A DNA stretch of 40,111 bases from Sulfurimonas sp. (GTDB lineage: Bacteria > Campylobacterota > Campylobacteria > Campylobacterales > Sulfurimonadaceae): contig JAQTWZ010000004.1 in assembly GCA_028689055.1 (NCBI GenBank), positions 55,324 through 95,434 on the forward strand, given 5' to 3'. The notes beneath the pieces were generated by a model. That model was not told the origin of the DNA and ran no database searches. It saw only the letters and a program-made list of their open reading frames with translations. This document shows positions 8,585-16,885 of this stretch, in pieces. The translations under genes were made by a program, and so were the position numbers. Position 1 is the first letter of the stretch. Every line of letters starts with the position of its first letter.

Positions 8585-10494
8585 GTTTTTTACATCCTGA
8601 ATTTTTGTATTTTATGTTGCCGCCGCTTTTTATACTTTTTGGTTTTTTACTCACACAAAAAGAACAACAGGCACATTTCTTTAGTGACGAGGTCTTGCAA
8701 AAACTCCGTGTAAACGCAAATACATTGACACTTAGAGCCAGAAATGGGCTTTTCTTTTTGATTGGTTTTTTGATGATTGTCGCACTAAGTGCTCCTGTCA
8801 TCAAAGAAGGCACTGTTTTGGTGAAAGCAAAAAGTGCGGATATCATCATAGCCCTTGATATTTCCGACTCTATGTTGGCTGAAGATGTTTATCCTAGCAG
8901 ACTTCAAGTGGCAAAACAAAAAGCACTTGAACTCCTTGAGGTAGCACCCAATGAACGAGTAGGCGTGGTTGCATTTGCGAAGAACTCTTATCTTGTTTCA
9001 CCCCTGAGTTTTGATCATAATGCTGTGCGTTTTTTACTCTCACAACTTGATACGGCTTCCATCACGCAAAAAGGAACGGATATACTCTCCTTGCTTGAAG
9101 TGGTGGCAGAGTCGATACAAAGTACGGGAAAAAAATATCTTCTTATACTCAGTGACGGTTCGGATGCGAGTGATTTTTCCAAAGAAATTGCCTTTGCAAA
9201 AGAGAAAAACATAGTGATTTTTGTTTTAGGTATAGGCACGCAAAAAGGTGCACCTATAAAACTCTCCGATGGAACTTTTATCAAATATAACGGGGAAATT
9301 ATCGTCTCCAAACTCAATCAGGAGATCGCTGCTCTTGCAACACAAAGCGGCGGTGTCTATATAGAAAATGTCAAATCTCAAGAAGATATCAAAACCATGC
9401 TCAGTGAAATCGAGCGTCACAGCGAACAAAAAGAGCTAAAAAGCGAAGAGATAGCACGTTTTATACCGCTGTTTTATTATCCTTTGGGATTGGCACTTTT
9501 GCTTTTGCTGTTTGCAACGAGCTCCATGAGCAAACGTGTCAAAGTCAACCTTCCTTCTGCGTTTATATTTGCTGCGTTTTTAGTTTATCAGCCAAACGCA
9601 GAGGCTGCAATATTTGATTTTGTAGCATTAAACAAAGCAAAAAGTGCTTATGAAGAGGCAGATTATGAGCGTGCTGCAAAGATTTATGAGGAGTATGCGA
9701 AACGCACAAATGATGCGCAGAGTTATTTTAATGCCGCCAATGCACTCTACAAAGCGCAAAAATATGAAGATGCACTCAAAAATTATGAAAAAGCTGATGT
9801 GAAAAGTAAACAAGAAAAAGCAAATAAATATGCAAACATAGGCAATACTCATGCAAAAATAGGCGGCAAAGAGCAGCTCCAAGAAGCACTCGTTGCGTAT
9901 GAAAAATCTTTGGAGTTTGAAGAAGATAAAGCAGTAAGAGAAAATCATGAGCTTGTGAAAAAAGCTTTGCAAGAGCAGGAAGAACAAGATAAAGAGAATC
10001 AAAAAGACGAAGACAAACAGCAGCAAAACGACCAAAAAGAGAATAAAGAAGAGCAAGATAAACAAGAGCAAAATAAAGAAGAAAAACAAGAAGAAAAACA
10101 AGATAAACAAGAGCAAAATAAAGACGAAAATCAAAAATCAGAGCAAGAGGATAAGCAAAATAAAAACAAAGAGACTTCAAAAAATAATGAAGGGACAAAA
10201 TCTGAGCAAGAGAAAAAAGATGACAACTCTAAAGAAAATGAGGAAAATCAAAAAGACGACAAAGAACAAAAAGCAAAAAATATAAAAGAAAAAGAGTCCC
10301 TAAAAGAGCTGCAAAAAGAAGATAAAAAAGAACAAAACACTTCTGAAGAAACACAAAACGCAGCACCGGACAAAATGAGCGATGCAGAAGAAGAGAAGTG
10401 GATTAGAGAGCTAAATCTAAACCAAAATTCGTATATGTATAAGCTCAACAATACAAACAAAAATGAGGAGAAAACAGATGAAAAACCTTGGTAA
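8581..10494 (+). CDS. BatB-BatC fusion with very long charged tail, cluster B
   Basis: A 637-residue protein. Helices at about 8-24 and 56-72 precede a vWA domain with MIDAS DISDS (93-97), Thr166 and LILSDGSDASD. A helix at about 293-313 follows, then TPR-like repeats (350-455: YEEADYERAAKIYEEYAK, YFNAANALYKAQKYEDALKN). Residues about 465-605 are almost only Glu, Lys, Gln, Asp and Asn, ending TDEKPW. The tail accounts for most of the 156-residue excess over the cluster A copy and contains a 26-bp direct repeat. It overlaps batD by 17 bp. A long hydrophobic frame antisense to the tail is a composition artefact. Confidence 0.88.
   Translation: MSFLHPEFLYFMLPPLFILFGFLLTQKEQQAHFFSDEVLQKLRVNANTLTLRARNGLFFLIGFLMIVALSAPVIKEGTVLVKAKSADIIIALDISDSMLAEDVYPSRLQVAKQKALELLEVAPNERVGVVAFAKNSYLVSPLSFDHNAVRFLLSQLDTASITQKGTDILSLLEVVAESIQSTGKKYLLILSDGSDASDFSKEIAFAKEKNIVIFVLGIGTQKGAPIKLSDGTFIKYNGEIIVSKLNQEIAALATQSGGVYIENVKSQEDIKTMLSEIERHSEQKELKSEEIARFIPLFYYPLGLALLLLLFATSSMSKRVKVNLPSAFIFAAFLVYQPNAEAAIFDFVALNKAKSAYEEADYERAAKIYEEYAKRTNDAQSYFNAANALYKAQKYEDALKNYEKADVKSKQEKANKYANIGNTHAKIGGKEQLQEALVAYEKSLEFEEDKAVRENHELVKKALQEQEEQDKENQKDEDKQQQNDQKENKEEQDKQEQNKEEKQEEKQDKQEQNKDENQKSEQEDKQNKNKETSKNNEGTKSEQEKKDDNSKENEENQKDDKEQKAKNIKEKESLKELQKEDKKEQNTSEETQNAAPDKMSDAEEEKWIRELNLNQNSYMYKLNNTNKNEEKTDEKPW
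10054..10124 (+). repeat. In-frame 26-bp direct repeat in charged tail
   Basis: Positions 10054-10079 and 10099-10124 are identical over 26 bp, 45 bp (15 codons) apart, within A-rich sequence encoding the Glu/Lys/Gln tail of the BatB-BatC protein. This suggests the tail grew, and may vary between strains, by in-frame slippage or unequal recombination. Confidence 0.85.
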
Positions 10495-11911
10495 AATAGT
10501 TCTTATATTTTTATGCACACCACTTTTTTTGTATGCTGAAGTCAAGGCTTATGTTGATGCAACGGAAGTCTCTATCGGTGATGTCGTTACACTCAATCTT
10601 AGTATCAGCGGTGAAGATATAAAAAAACCAAATCTTTTTAGTATCTGTGAGAGTGATATCATCGCAACAAGCTCGCAGACAAGCATACAAATGATCAATT
10701 TGGAGTACAAAAAAGCCTATACGCTCTCTTATAAGTTTATGCCTAAAAAAAGTTGTGTTATCGCACCGATTGATATTATCGTTGATGCAAAAGTGGAGAA
10801 AACGCAGCCGATAAATATTGAAGTAAAAGCAAGAAGTAAAAAAGCTGATTCAAATTTTGAGTTATCACTCAAGAGTGCTAAAAATGAACTGTATGTCGGT
10901 GAGCCTTTTGATGTAGAGCTGCTTTTTAGACAAAAACGCTCCGCTGAAGCACTTGATAGTAAATTCGTGGCTCCTGAGTTCAAAGGCTTTTGGATCAAAG
11001 GTGAAACGCAGCCTCAAAGAACAGAAGAGGGCAATTTTATTTTGACAAAAATTGCTTATAGACTCGCGCCTCAAAGAGAAGGTGCGCTACAAATATCTCC
11101 GGCACAGATGAGTATCGCTTCTCGTGCAAATTCTCAGGATAGTTGGGGCTCATGGGCTGCGAATGTGACTTGGAAATCATACTTCTCAAACGACCTCAAT
11201 ATCACCGCGAAAGCGCTTCCAAATGGAGTAAGTTTGGTTGGTGATTTTACTCTCAAGGCAACGGCGGATAAAACGCAGATAAATCCTAATGAAGCAGTAA
11301 ATATCACGATTGAAGTTCTTGGTGAAGGCAATCTTGAAGATATCCAAAGTTTTAAGCCTTTTATCTCAGGTGTGAGTGTGTTTGATGAAAAGATAGTTAT
11401 AGATAAAACAAAATTAACACAAAAAATAGCTTTTGTAGCCGATGGAAATTTTACAATAGAACCGTTTACGCTGCATTATTTTGATTTGAAAGAGCAACAG
11501 GTCAAAAGTATAAGCAGTGCTGCGATAGATATTGAAGTCAAGGGTGCAAGCAGTTCCAAACAAGAACTTCTTGTCAAAAGAGATGAAACAACTGCCCAAA
11601 ACCCATCTACAGATATTGCTTTGGAGGACAATGAAGAGATCTCACTTGTCATGGGCTTTGTTCTGCTTTTGAGCGGTTTTATATTTGGTGTTGCGTTTAT
11701 GCTGCTGCAACCTTGGAATTATTTCAAAAGAGAAAAAACCGTCTCTATCAAAGAGCCAAAAATAGTTCTTATGAAACTTTTTCCTTATAAAGATAATGAA
11801 GAAGTGCAAAAAATTATAGATATCTTAGAAAAAAATATCTATGAAGGCGAAGAGATAAAGATAGATACAAAAGTGTTAAAAGAGATATTTAAAAAATACG
11901 AGATATCTTAG
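10478..11911 (+). CDS. BatD-like membrane-anchored periplasmic protein, cluster B
   Basis: A 477-residue protein. I chose ATG 10478 over the in-frame ATG at 10463 because AGGAG (10465-10469) lies seven bases before it and it yields a clean signal peptide (MKNLGKIVLIFLCTPLFLYA). A long beta-rich periplasmic part has repeated BatD-like segments (NELYVGEPFDVELLFRQ, INPNEAVNITIEVLGEG). A membrane helix (about 390-412, VMGFVLLLSGFIFGVAFMLL) precedes a cytoplasmic tail. It closes cluster B. Its stop overlaps the convergent tyrA stop by 4 bp, so there is no room for an intergenic terminator. Confidence 0.83.
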   Translation: MKNLGKIVLIFLCTPLFLYAEVKAYVDATEVSIGDVVTLNLSISGEDIKKPNLFSICESDIIATSSQTSIQMINLEYKKAYTLSYKFMPKKSCVIAPIDIIVDAKVEKTQPINIEVKARSKKADSNFELSLKSAKNELYVGEPFDVELLFRQKRSAEALDSKFVAPEFKGFWIKGETQPQRTEEGNFILTKIAYRLAPQREGALQISPAQMSIASRANSQDSWGSWAANVTWKSYFSNDLNITAKALPNGVSLVGDFTLKATADKTQINPNEAVNITIEVLGEGNLEDIQSFKPFISGVSVFDEKIVIDKTKLTQKIAFVADGNFTIEPFTLHYFDLKEQQVKSISSAAIDIEVKGASSSKQELLVKRDETTAQNPSTDIALEDNEEISLVMGFVLLLSGFIFGVAFMLLQPWNYFKREKTVSIKEPKIVLMKLFPYKDNEEVQKIIDILEKNIYEGEEIKIDTKVLKEIFKKYEIS

Positions 11912-12738
11912 TCTAAGACGTTGTGCAAGTCGCTGCCCTGCTGCAGTGTGCTGTGTACTTTATCCCACTCGTCGTTTTGTATGCTTGTTTTGAGAGAAGT
12001 GAGTTCACCTTCAAAAAGTTCTATTGCTTCGAGCAGGTTTTTTTTGTTCTGTCTAAAAATATCTTCCCACATCGTCGGAGAACTTTTTGCCAAGCGGCTC
12101 ATGGAACGAAATCCACCCGCTGCAAGGAGTAAAATATTGCGTTTGTTTTCTTGTTTCATCACGGTATTTGCAAGTGAATAAGAGATAGCATGAGGCATAT
12201 GTGAGATAAACGCAGCATGACGGTCATGCTCATGAGACTTCATAAAATATTTTTTCATACCGATAGATCTAAATATCTTCCTAGCAATAGTGCTTTGAAG
12301 TTCACCACTCTCTTCAAGATCACACAAAACGACCACTTTATCCTCATAAAGACCTTCAAGTGCGGCATAAGGTCCAAAGTTTTCAGTTCCCGTCATAGGG
12401 TGCGCTGCAACAAAGTTTTTGCGTATCTTTGGCGGTACGGAAGCTAGGATGATCTCTTTTGTACTTCCCAAATCTATCACAGTTGCAGCTTGTGGTATAT
12501 CTGTAAGCTTTTGAAGTGCTCCAATGATGCCGTTTACCGGAATGGCTAAAATAATTACATCATAATTTTTTACATCCTCAAAAGCCACGACTCTATCAAC
12601 TAAACCCAATTTTAGAGCGTCACTTTGATGTTGTATGTTGTGGTCTGAGCCAACGATTTCATTTATAAAATCAAGCTTCTTAAGGCTTAAAGCCAAAGAG
12701 CCTCCCATCAATCCTAATCCTACAATTGCTACATTCAT
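11908..12738 (-). CDS. tyrA: Prephenate dehydrogenase
   Basis: A 276-residue enzyme catalysing oxidative decarboxylation of prephenate (or arogenate) to the tyrosine precursor, using NAD(P). The N-terminal Rossmann motif is VGLGLMGGSLALSL (6-19), and the conserved HPMTGTENFGP block (about 116-126) holds the catalytic-site His. The C-terminal helical dimer domain includes HDRHAAFISHMPHAISY. The length fits a monofunctional TyrA without chorismate mutase or ACT domains. It is transcribed alone, divergent from bamA, with a TATAAT box on the minus strand at 12765-12770. Its stop overlaps that of the convergent batD. Confidence 0.93.
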   Translation of the reverse strand: MNVAIVGLGLMGGSLALSLKKLDFINEIVGSDHNIQHQSDALKLGLVDRVVAFEDVKNYDVIILAIPVNGIIGALQKLTDIPQAATVIDLGSTKEIILASVPPKIRKNFVAAHPMTGTENFGPYAALEGLYEDKVVVLCDLEESGELQSTIARKIFRSIGMKKYFMKSHEHDRHAAFISHMPHAISYSLANTVMKQENKRNILLLAAGGFRSMSRLAKSSPTMWEDIFRQNKKNLLEAIELFEGELTSLKTSIQNDEWDKVHSTLQQGSDLHNVLD

Positions 12739-12764
12739 ATCTTTTCTTAATTTTAAGTTGAGAA

Positions 12765-12770
12765 ATTATA
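12765..12770 (-). promoter_or_regulatory. Candidate -10 box for tyrA
   Basis: The minus strand reads TATAAT here, about 27 bp before the tyrA start. No good -35 match was seen, as is usual for Campylobacterota promoters. Confidence 0.5.
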
Positions 12771-12780
12771 CATAATTTAG

Positions 12781-12808
12781 TTGACATTAACCACATAGCA
12801 GGTAAAAT
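12781..12808 (+). promoter_or_regulatory. Candidate sigma-70 promoter for bamA
   Basis: TTGACA (12781-12786), 16-bp spacer, TAAAAT (12803-12808), 29 bp before the bamA ATG. This is the best -35/-10 pair in the window. Confidence 0.65.
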
Positions 12809-12837
12809 CTCTTCTAATTTACATATACGGGATATTA

Positions 12838-15075
12838 ATGAGAATCTTTTTAGCTATTTTATTTTTACTGCTCACAACTCACTCTTTCGCAACAGTTATA
12901 AAATCAATCGAATACAACGGTATGGTTCATATGTCAGAACCCGTAGCTCTCAGGATGCTTGAGTTTAGCGTCGGTGACGATGTTGATGAAATGATGATAA
13001 ACAAAGCAATCAAGAAGTACTTTGAACAGGGATATTTCAATGATGCTTGGGCAGAAATAAAAGGCACTACTTTGGTGTTTTATTTTAAAGAAAAAGCAGT
13101 TATTTCTCAAGTAGAACTCAAAGGCTGGAAAGAAGATGAAGAAGATATCAAAGAGAGCGTCGTTCAGATAAAAAAAGGTTCTCTTTACAATGAAAGAAAA
13201 CTTGAAGATGCGAAAAAAAGAATCATCAGCGCCATCAACGCCAAAGGGAAAATAGACAGTGTTGTTGAAGTAGAGACAGAATATCTCGCCAATGGAAGTA
13301 TGAAGGTCACATTTTTGGTAAGCGAAGGTGAAGAGATAACAATCGAAAATCTTAAGTACAGCGGTGTTTCCGGACTAGAGAGTGATGGCTTTGACAGCGT
13401 CATAGCAAATAAAGAACATGAATGGATGGGCTGGTTTTGGGGTCGAAATGATGGAAAAATGAGTCTCGGTGACTTAGAATATGACAACCTCAGAATCCGT
13501 GATTATTATATGCAATACGGCTACCTTGATTCTAAAGTCGATGCACCGTTTGTTCGCGTAAACTTTAATCACTATACAGCCGACATGAGCTACCAAATTG
13601 AAGAGGGTGCTGTTTATTCGATAAGCGGGATATCTATCGAGCAGATGAAAAAGGTAATAGGTGATGAGAAGATACGTGAAATCATTACACTCAAAGAGGG
13701 TGAAGTCTTTAATATCAAAACTTTCCGCGAAGATGCAGAAAAAATAAAAACACTCATTGCCGATATGAGCTACGCTTATGTGCAGGTTGTCCCGGATTTG
13801 AAAAAAAACAAAGAGAACAATACGGTTGAAGTTGTCTTTAGAATCACTCCGGGTGATAAAGTAAAAGTACGTGATGTTGTGATCTCAGGAAACACAAGAA
13901 CTCTTGATAGAATCGTCAGACGAGAACTTTACCTTGGACCAGGAGATATGTACTCTTTGACTGACTTGAAAGATTCAAGAAACTCTCTGGGGCGTCTTGG
14001 TTTCTTTGATGGAACGACGATAGAAGAAAAACGTATCGATAACCAAACTATGGACCTTATCGTAAAAGTAAAAGAAGCTCCGACTGGAAATATCCAAGTT
14101 GGTGGCGGATATGGAAGCTATGGTGGACTTTTGGTCTCTATCGGTGTAAATGACAGAAATATTTGGGGTTCAGGTATCGATGTAGGTGTGCAAGCTGAAA
14201 AATCTGAAACAAGTCAAAACTACTCCTTTAACATCTCAAATCCGAGACTCAATGACAGTGACTTTAGCGGAAATTTTTCTATCTTCAAATCCGTGTATGA
14301 ATACAATGATTATACGGTTTTCTCTGATGGGGTGAATCTTGGACTAGGACATAGATTTTCAAGATACATCACGGGATATCTTGGTTATGGATATTCGAAA
14401 AATGCTTATACTTTTAAAGATAATATTGATCTAAACAATACCTACTATGATGCTTATTATTTTGAAGATTATTCCAAAAGCTCTGTAACTGTGAGTGCTA
14501 AATTTGACAATACGGATGATTATTATCTGCCTCGTGAAGGTTTGACTTTGAGCCAAAGCTTTGAGAAATCAGGTATAGGCGGAGATGCTGACTTTATGAA
14601 AAGCAGAACCACTTTTGGTAAATTTAACGGACTTGAAGAGTATTTCGATTTTGATGCTATATTCAGATACAAAGCGCGCTTTAATGGTGTTGTTGATAAC
14701 GGCTATATTCCTCTAGCTGAGAAGTTTTACATGGGTGGTATAGGAAGTGTTAGAGGATACCAATCTTATTCACTCTCTCCTACTATCACTACTGATGGGG
14801 TTGTACGAAGAGTAGGGGGAAATATGACTTTTTCAAACTCTGCTGAGATGAGTTTTCCTCTCGTTCCTGCTGCAAAAATGCGACTAGTGAGTTTCGTGGA
14901 TTGGGGATTTATAGGAGATACTTCTGTTGATGAGATTTCTCGCGGTGGTTACGGGCTTGGATTGGAATGGTTTTCACCTGTAGGACCTATACAGCTCATG
15001 TTCGCAAACCCACTCAATGAACAACCGGGTGACAAAACAGCAAACTTTGAATTTACTATGGGGCAAAGATTCTAG
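12838..15075 (+). CDS. bamA: Outer-membrane protein assembly factor BamA (Omp85)
   Basis: A 745-residue outer-membrane insertase. A signal peptide (MRIFLAILFLLLTTHSFA) is followed by POTRA domains (about 20-390; repeats such as IKSIEYNGMVHMSE and VKVRDVVISGNTRTLDRIVRRELYLGPGD, split here). The C-terminal barrel (about 400-745) contains the Omp85 motif region VRGYQSYSLSP and ends in an aromatic residue (MGQRF), as outer-membrane barrels do. The length is typical. It stands alone on the plus strand with a promoter at 12781-12808. It carries no AAACGCA repeat in 2.2 kb, unlike its neighbours. The stop codon lies in a palindrome shared with the convergent gppA. Confidence 0.95.
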   Translation: MRIFLAILFLLLTTHSFATVIKSIEYNGMVHMSEPVALRMLEFSVGDDVDEMMINKAIKKYFEQGYFNDAWAEIKGTTLVFYFKEKAVISQVELKGWKEDEEDIKESVVQIKKGSLYNERKLEDAKKRIISAINAKGKIDSVVEVETEYLANGSMKVTFLVSEGEEITIENLKYSGVSGLESDGFDSVIANKEHEWMGWFWGRNDGKMSLGDLEYDNLRIRDYYMQYGYLDSKVDAPFVRVNFNHYTADMSYQIEEGAVYSISGISIEQMKKVIGDEKIREIITLKEGEVFNIKTFREDAEKIKTLIADMSYAYVQVVPDLKKNKENNTVEVVFRITPGDKVKVRDVVISGNTRTLDRIVRRELYLGPGDMYSLTDLKDSRNSLGRLGFFDGTTIEEKRIDNQTMDLIVKVKEAPTGNIQVGGGYGSYGGLLVSIGVNDRNIWGSGIDVGVQAEKSETSQNYSFNISNPRLNDSDFSGNFSIFKSVYEYNDYTVFSDGVNLGLGHRFSRYITGYLGYGYSKNAYTFKDNIDLNNTYYDAYYFEDYSKSSVTVSAKFDNTDDYYLPREGLTLSQSFEKSGIGGDADFMKSRTTFGKFNGLEEYFDFDAIFRYKARFNGVVDNGYIPLAEKFYMGGIGSVRGYQSYSLSPTITTDGVVRRVGGNMTFSNSAEMSFPLVPAAKMRLVSFVDWGFIGDTSVDEISRGGYGLGLEWFSPVGPIQLMFANPLNEQPGDKTANFEFTMGQRF

Positions 15076-15093
15076 ATTTTAAAAAATCTAGAA
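15070..15093. terminator. Hairpin between convergent bamA and gppA
   Basis: TTCTAGATTTT (15070-15080), two bases, then its perfect reverse complement (15083-15093). The 11-bp stem has T/A runs near the apex rather than a GC stem followed by a T run, so a bidirectional termination role is plausible but atypical. The bamA stop lies in the left arm and the gppA stop directly abuts the right arm. Confidence 0.5.
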
Positions 15094-16557
15094 CTAGATG
15101 ATAGTAACGCTAAATCCTTCGACAGAATCGAGTTTATTGACTGCTTCTTTACTCAAATAGAGTCTTTTTTCAGAATTTACAAAAAGTACTCCCTCTTCAA
15201 ATCGTAAATCAAAATCAATGTTTCGAGGACGATGACTTAGTAGTGCTATACTCAAAGAGAGCAGATAGCTAAGAAAATTCAGTGTATGCGTATCCGGAAG
15301 TAAAGACGCATATTTTTTGCTATGTGACTCATCTGGAAGTTTTTTCTTTGCGTATTTTGCGAGAGTAGAGATAAGGACTATTTGTTTGTGGGTAAAACCA
15401 TACTCTAACGCAGTTTGTATAAGATAGTAGCTATGTTTGTTTTTGGAATAAAAATGAACATTTCCTCCGGCAGGGTAGAGTTTTGCCGCAACTCCGAGTT
15501 CATAGCGATAGGATCCATCTACAGTAAAATACTCGGATGTGATATCAAAAAGTTTTTTACTCAGAGCGTTTAGTTGGTTGGAAAAGTTTGTATCCAAGAG
15601 ATGTGAGTCTAAAATGTATCTTACAGAGGTATTATAATTAACAGGAAGCTTATCTTTAGCGCCTCGTAAAAGATCTGCGAGATAAACACCTTCTCTTACG
15701 CCAACCCCACTCGTTAGAGCGGTTTTAGGCGCTATTTTGTGTAATACCCTCTCTAAGATAAGTGCTCCCGGTTTGATGACATCAAATCTATTACTTTGGA
15801 TACCAAGTTTTTTGAGTTCTGATTCATCCGCTTCAAGTATATTGGAGATAAATTTTTGAAGTTTTTTTACTGAATACTCATAAGCATGAAGTTTTTGCAG
15901 AGGATACGATTCTTGATTCATAATAGCACTTGAAATCGCTCGAAAGGTACCACCTATACCGATAAGTGTAGATGCATCTAATCCATTAAGGAGTTCAAGT
16001 TTTTTATCGATGTAGATGATAGCTTGATCAATCGCTCCCTTATCAAAAAAGAGCTCTTTTAGCCTTACTGTTCCTAGTTCCAAAGAGAGAGTATGACTAA
16101 CATTTTTTCGATTTATAATACTAAACTCCGTGGAACCGCCACCTATATCTATGCTGATTGCGTTTGTCTGTTCTGGAAGGAGGTTGGCACAGGCGATAGC
16201 ACCGTAATATGCCTCTTTTTCACCGTCAATTATTTTGATACCGAGTTTGAGTTCTTCTTTTACTTTTTGAAGAAAATCTTTTTTATTGGGAGCATCTCTG
16301 AGTGCTGATGTAGCGACACAGAAAACTTTTCTTGCGGAAAAAGAAGCACATATTGTTAAGAAATCAGCCAAAGCATCAAAAGTTCTCTGCATAGGAACTT
16401 CCTGAAGATAACCCCCATGCTCATAAGCATTTTCGGAGATTCTTACTTTGCTTTTAGCTTCGTGAAGGAGATGAAACGCAAAACGAGAAGTTCTCTCATA
16501 AACAACCATTCTAACTGAGTTAGAACCGATGTCTATAACTGCGACTCTTTTCGCCAA
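15094..16557 (-). CDS. Exopolyphosphatase / pppGpp phosphohydrolase (Ppx/GppA family)
   Basis: A 487-residue member of the ASKHA-fold Ppx/GppA family, which removes phosphate from polyphosphate or pppGpp. The N-terminal phosphate-1 motif is VAVIDIGSNSVRMVVYE (5-21), and phosphate-2 is SIDIGGGSTEFSII (about 135-148). The IGIGGTFRAIS block (about 203-213) is the adenosine-side motif. A helical HD-like C-terminal region (about 310-487) is as in long Ppx forms. It lies 4 bp after the ferredoxin gene on the same strand, the order (regulator, ferredoxin, phosphatase) I recall from Campylobacter jejuni near cosR. Which substrate is preferred cannot be read from sequence. Confidence 0.9.
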   Translation of the reverse strand: MAKRVAVIDIGSNSVRMVVYERTSRFAFHLLHEAKSKVRISENAYEHGGYLQEVPMQRTFDALADFLTICASFSARKVFCVATSALRDAPNKKDFLQKVKEELKLGIKIIDGEKEAYYGAIACANLLPEQTNAISIDIGGGSTEFSIINRKNVSHTLSLELGTVRLKELFFDKGAIDQAIIYIDKKLELLNGLDASTLIGIGGTFRAISSAIMNQESYPLQKLHAYEYSVKKLQKFISNILEADESELKKLGIQSNRFDVIKPGALILERVLHKIAPKTALTSGVGVREGVYLADLLRGAKDKLPVNYNTSVRYILDSHLLDTNFSNQLNALSKKLFDITSEYFTVDGSYRYELGVAAKLYPAGGNVHFYSKNKHSYYLIQTALEYGFTHKQIVLISTLAKYAKKKLPDESHSKKYASLLPDTHTLNFLSYLLSLSIALLSHRPRNIDFDLRFEEGVLFVNSEKRLYLSKEAVNKLDSVEGFSVTII

Positions 16558-16561
16558 AATA

Positions 16562-16810
16562 CTATAGTTCTTCTAAATTTTTGTATTTAAATTGCAACTC
16601 CGCAATAGACTCTATATTGTCTTTGTCAGGAACGATACAATCAACTGGACACACAGAGATACAAGCAGGCTCGTCATAGATACCAACACACTCAGTACAT
16701 CTATCCGGATCAATAAAGTAGATCGGATCTCCTTCTTCTATCGCAGTAGTAGGGCACTCTTCGCGGCACGCATCGCACGCTATACACTCGTCATTTATTA
16801 GTAATGCCAT
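16562..16810 (-). CDS. 2[4Fe-4S] ferredoxin, YfhL/FdxB type
   Basis: An 82-residue small electron carrier. The first cluster ligands are Cys9, Cys12, Cys15 and Cys19 (CIACDACREEC). The second set is Cys38, Cys41, Cys50 and Cys54 with the eight-residue insertion (CTECVGIYDEPACISVC) that marks the YfhL/Alvin-type ferredoxins. There is an extra Cys at 58. The C-terminal extension of about 25 residues is also typical. It lies between the histidine kinase and gppA on the minus strand; a 75-bp gap upstream could hold its own promoter. Confidence 0.93.
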   Translation of the reverse strand: MALLINDECIACDACREECPTTAIEEGDPIYFIDPDRCTECVGIYDEPACISVCPVDCIVPDKDNIESIAELQFKYKNLEEL

Positions 16811-16885
16811 ATTAGTAAACCTTATATTTTTTTCTTGTTCGATTTATAGCAAAATAATGCTTTATTCAATTTTAAATAGAGTGTT

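Noticed and set aside
9628-10134. 168-residue hydrophobic minus-strand frame rich in Phe, Leu and Ile
   Set aside because: It is the reverse complement of the Glu/Lys/Gln-coding tail; composition alone produces it.
1-11911. MoxR-vWA clusters as an antiphage defence system
   Set aside because: No nuclease, protease or other effector is present; the gene set is the classical Bat/aerotolerance-like one with envelope lipoproteins.
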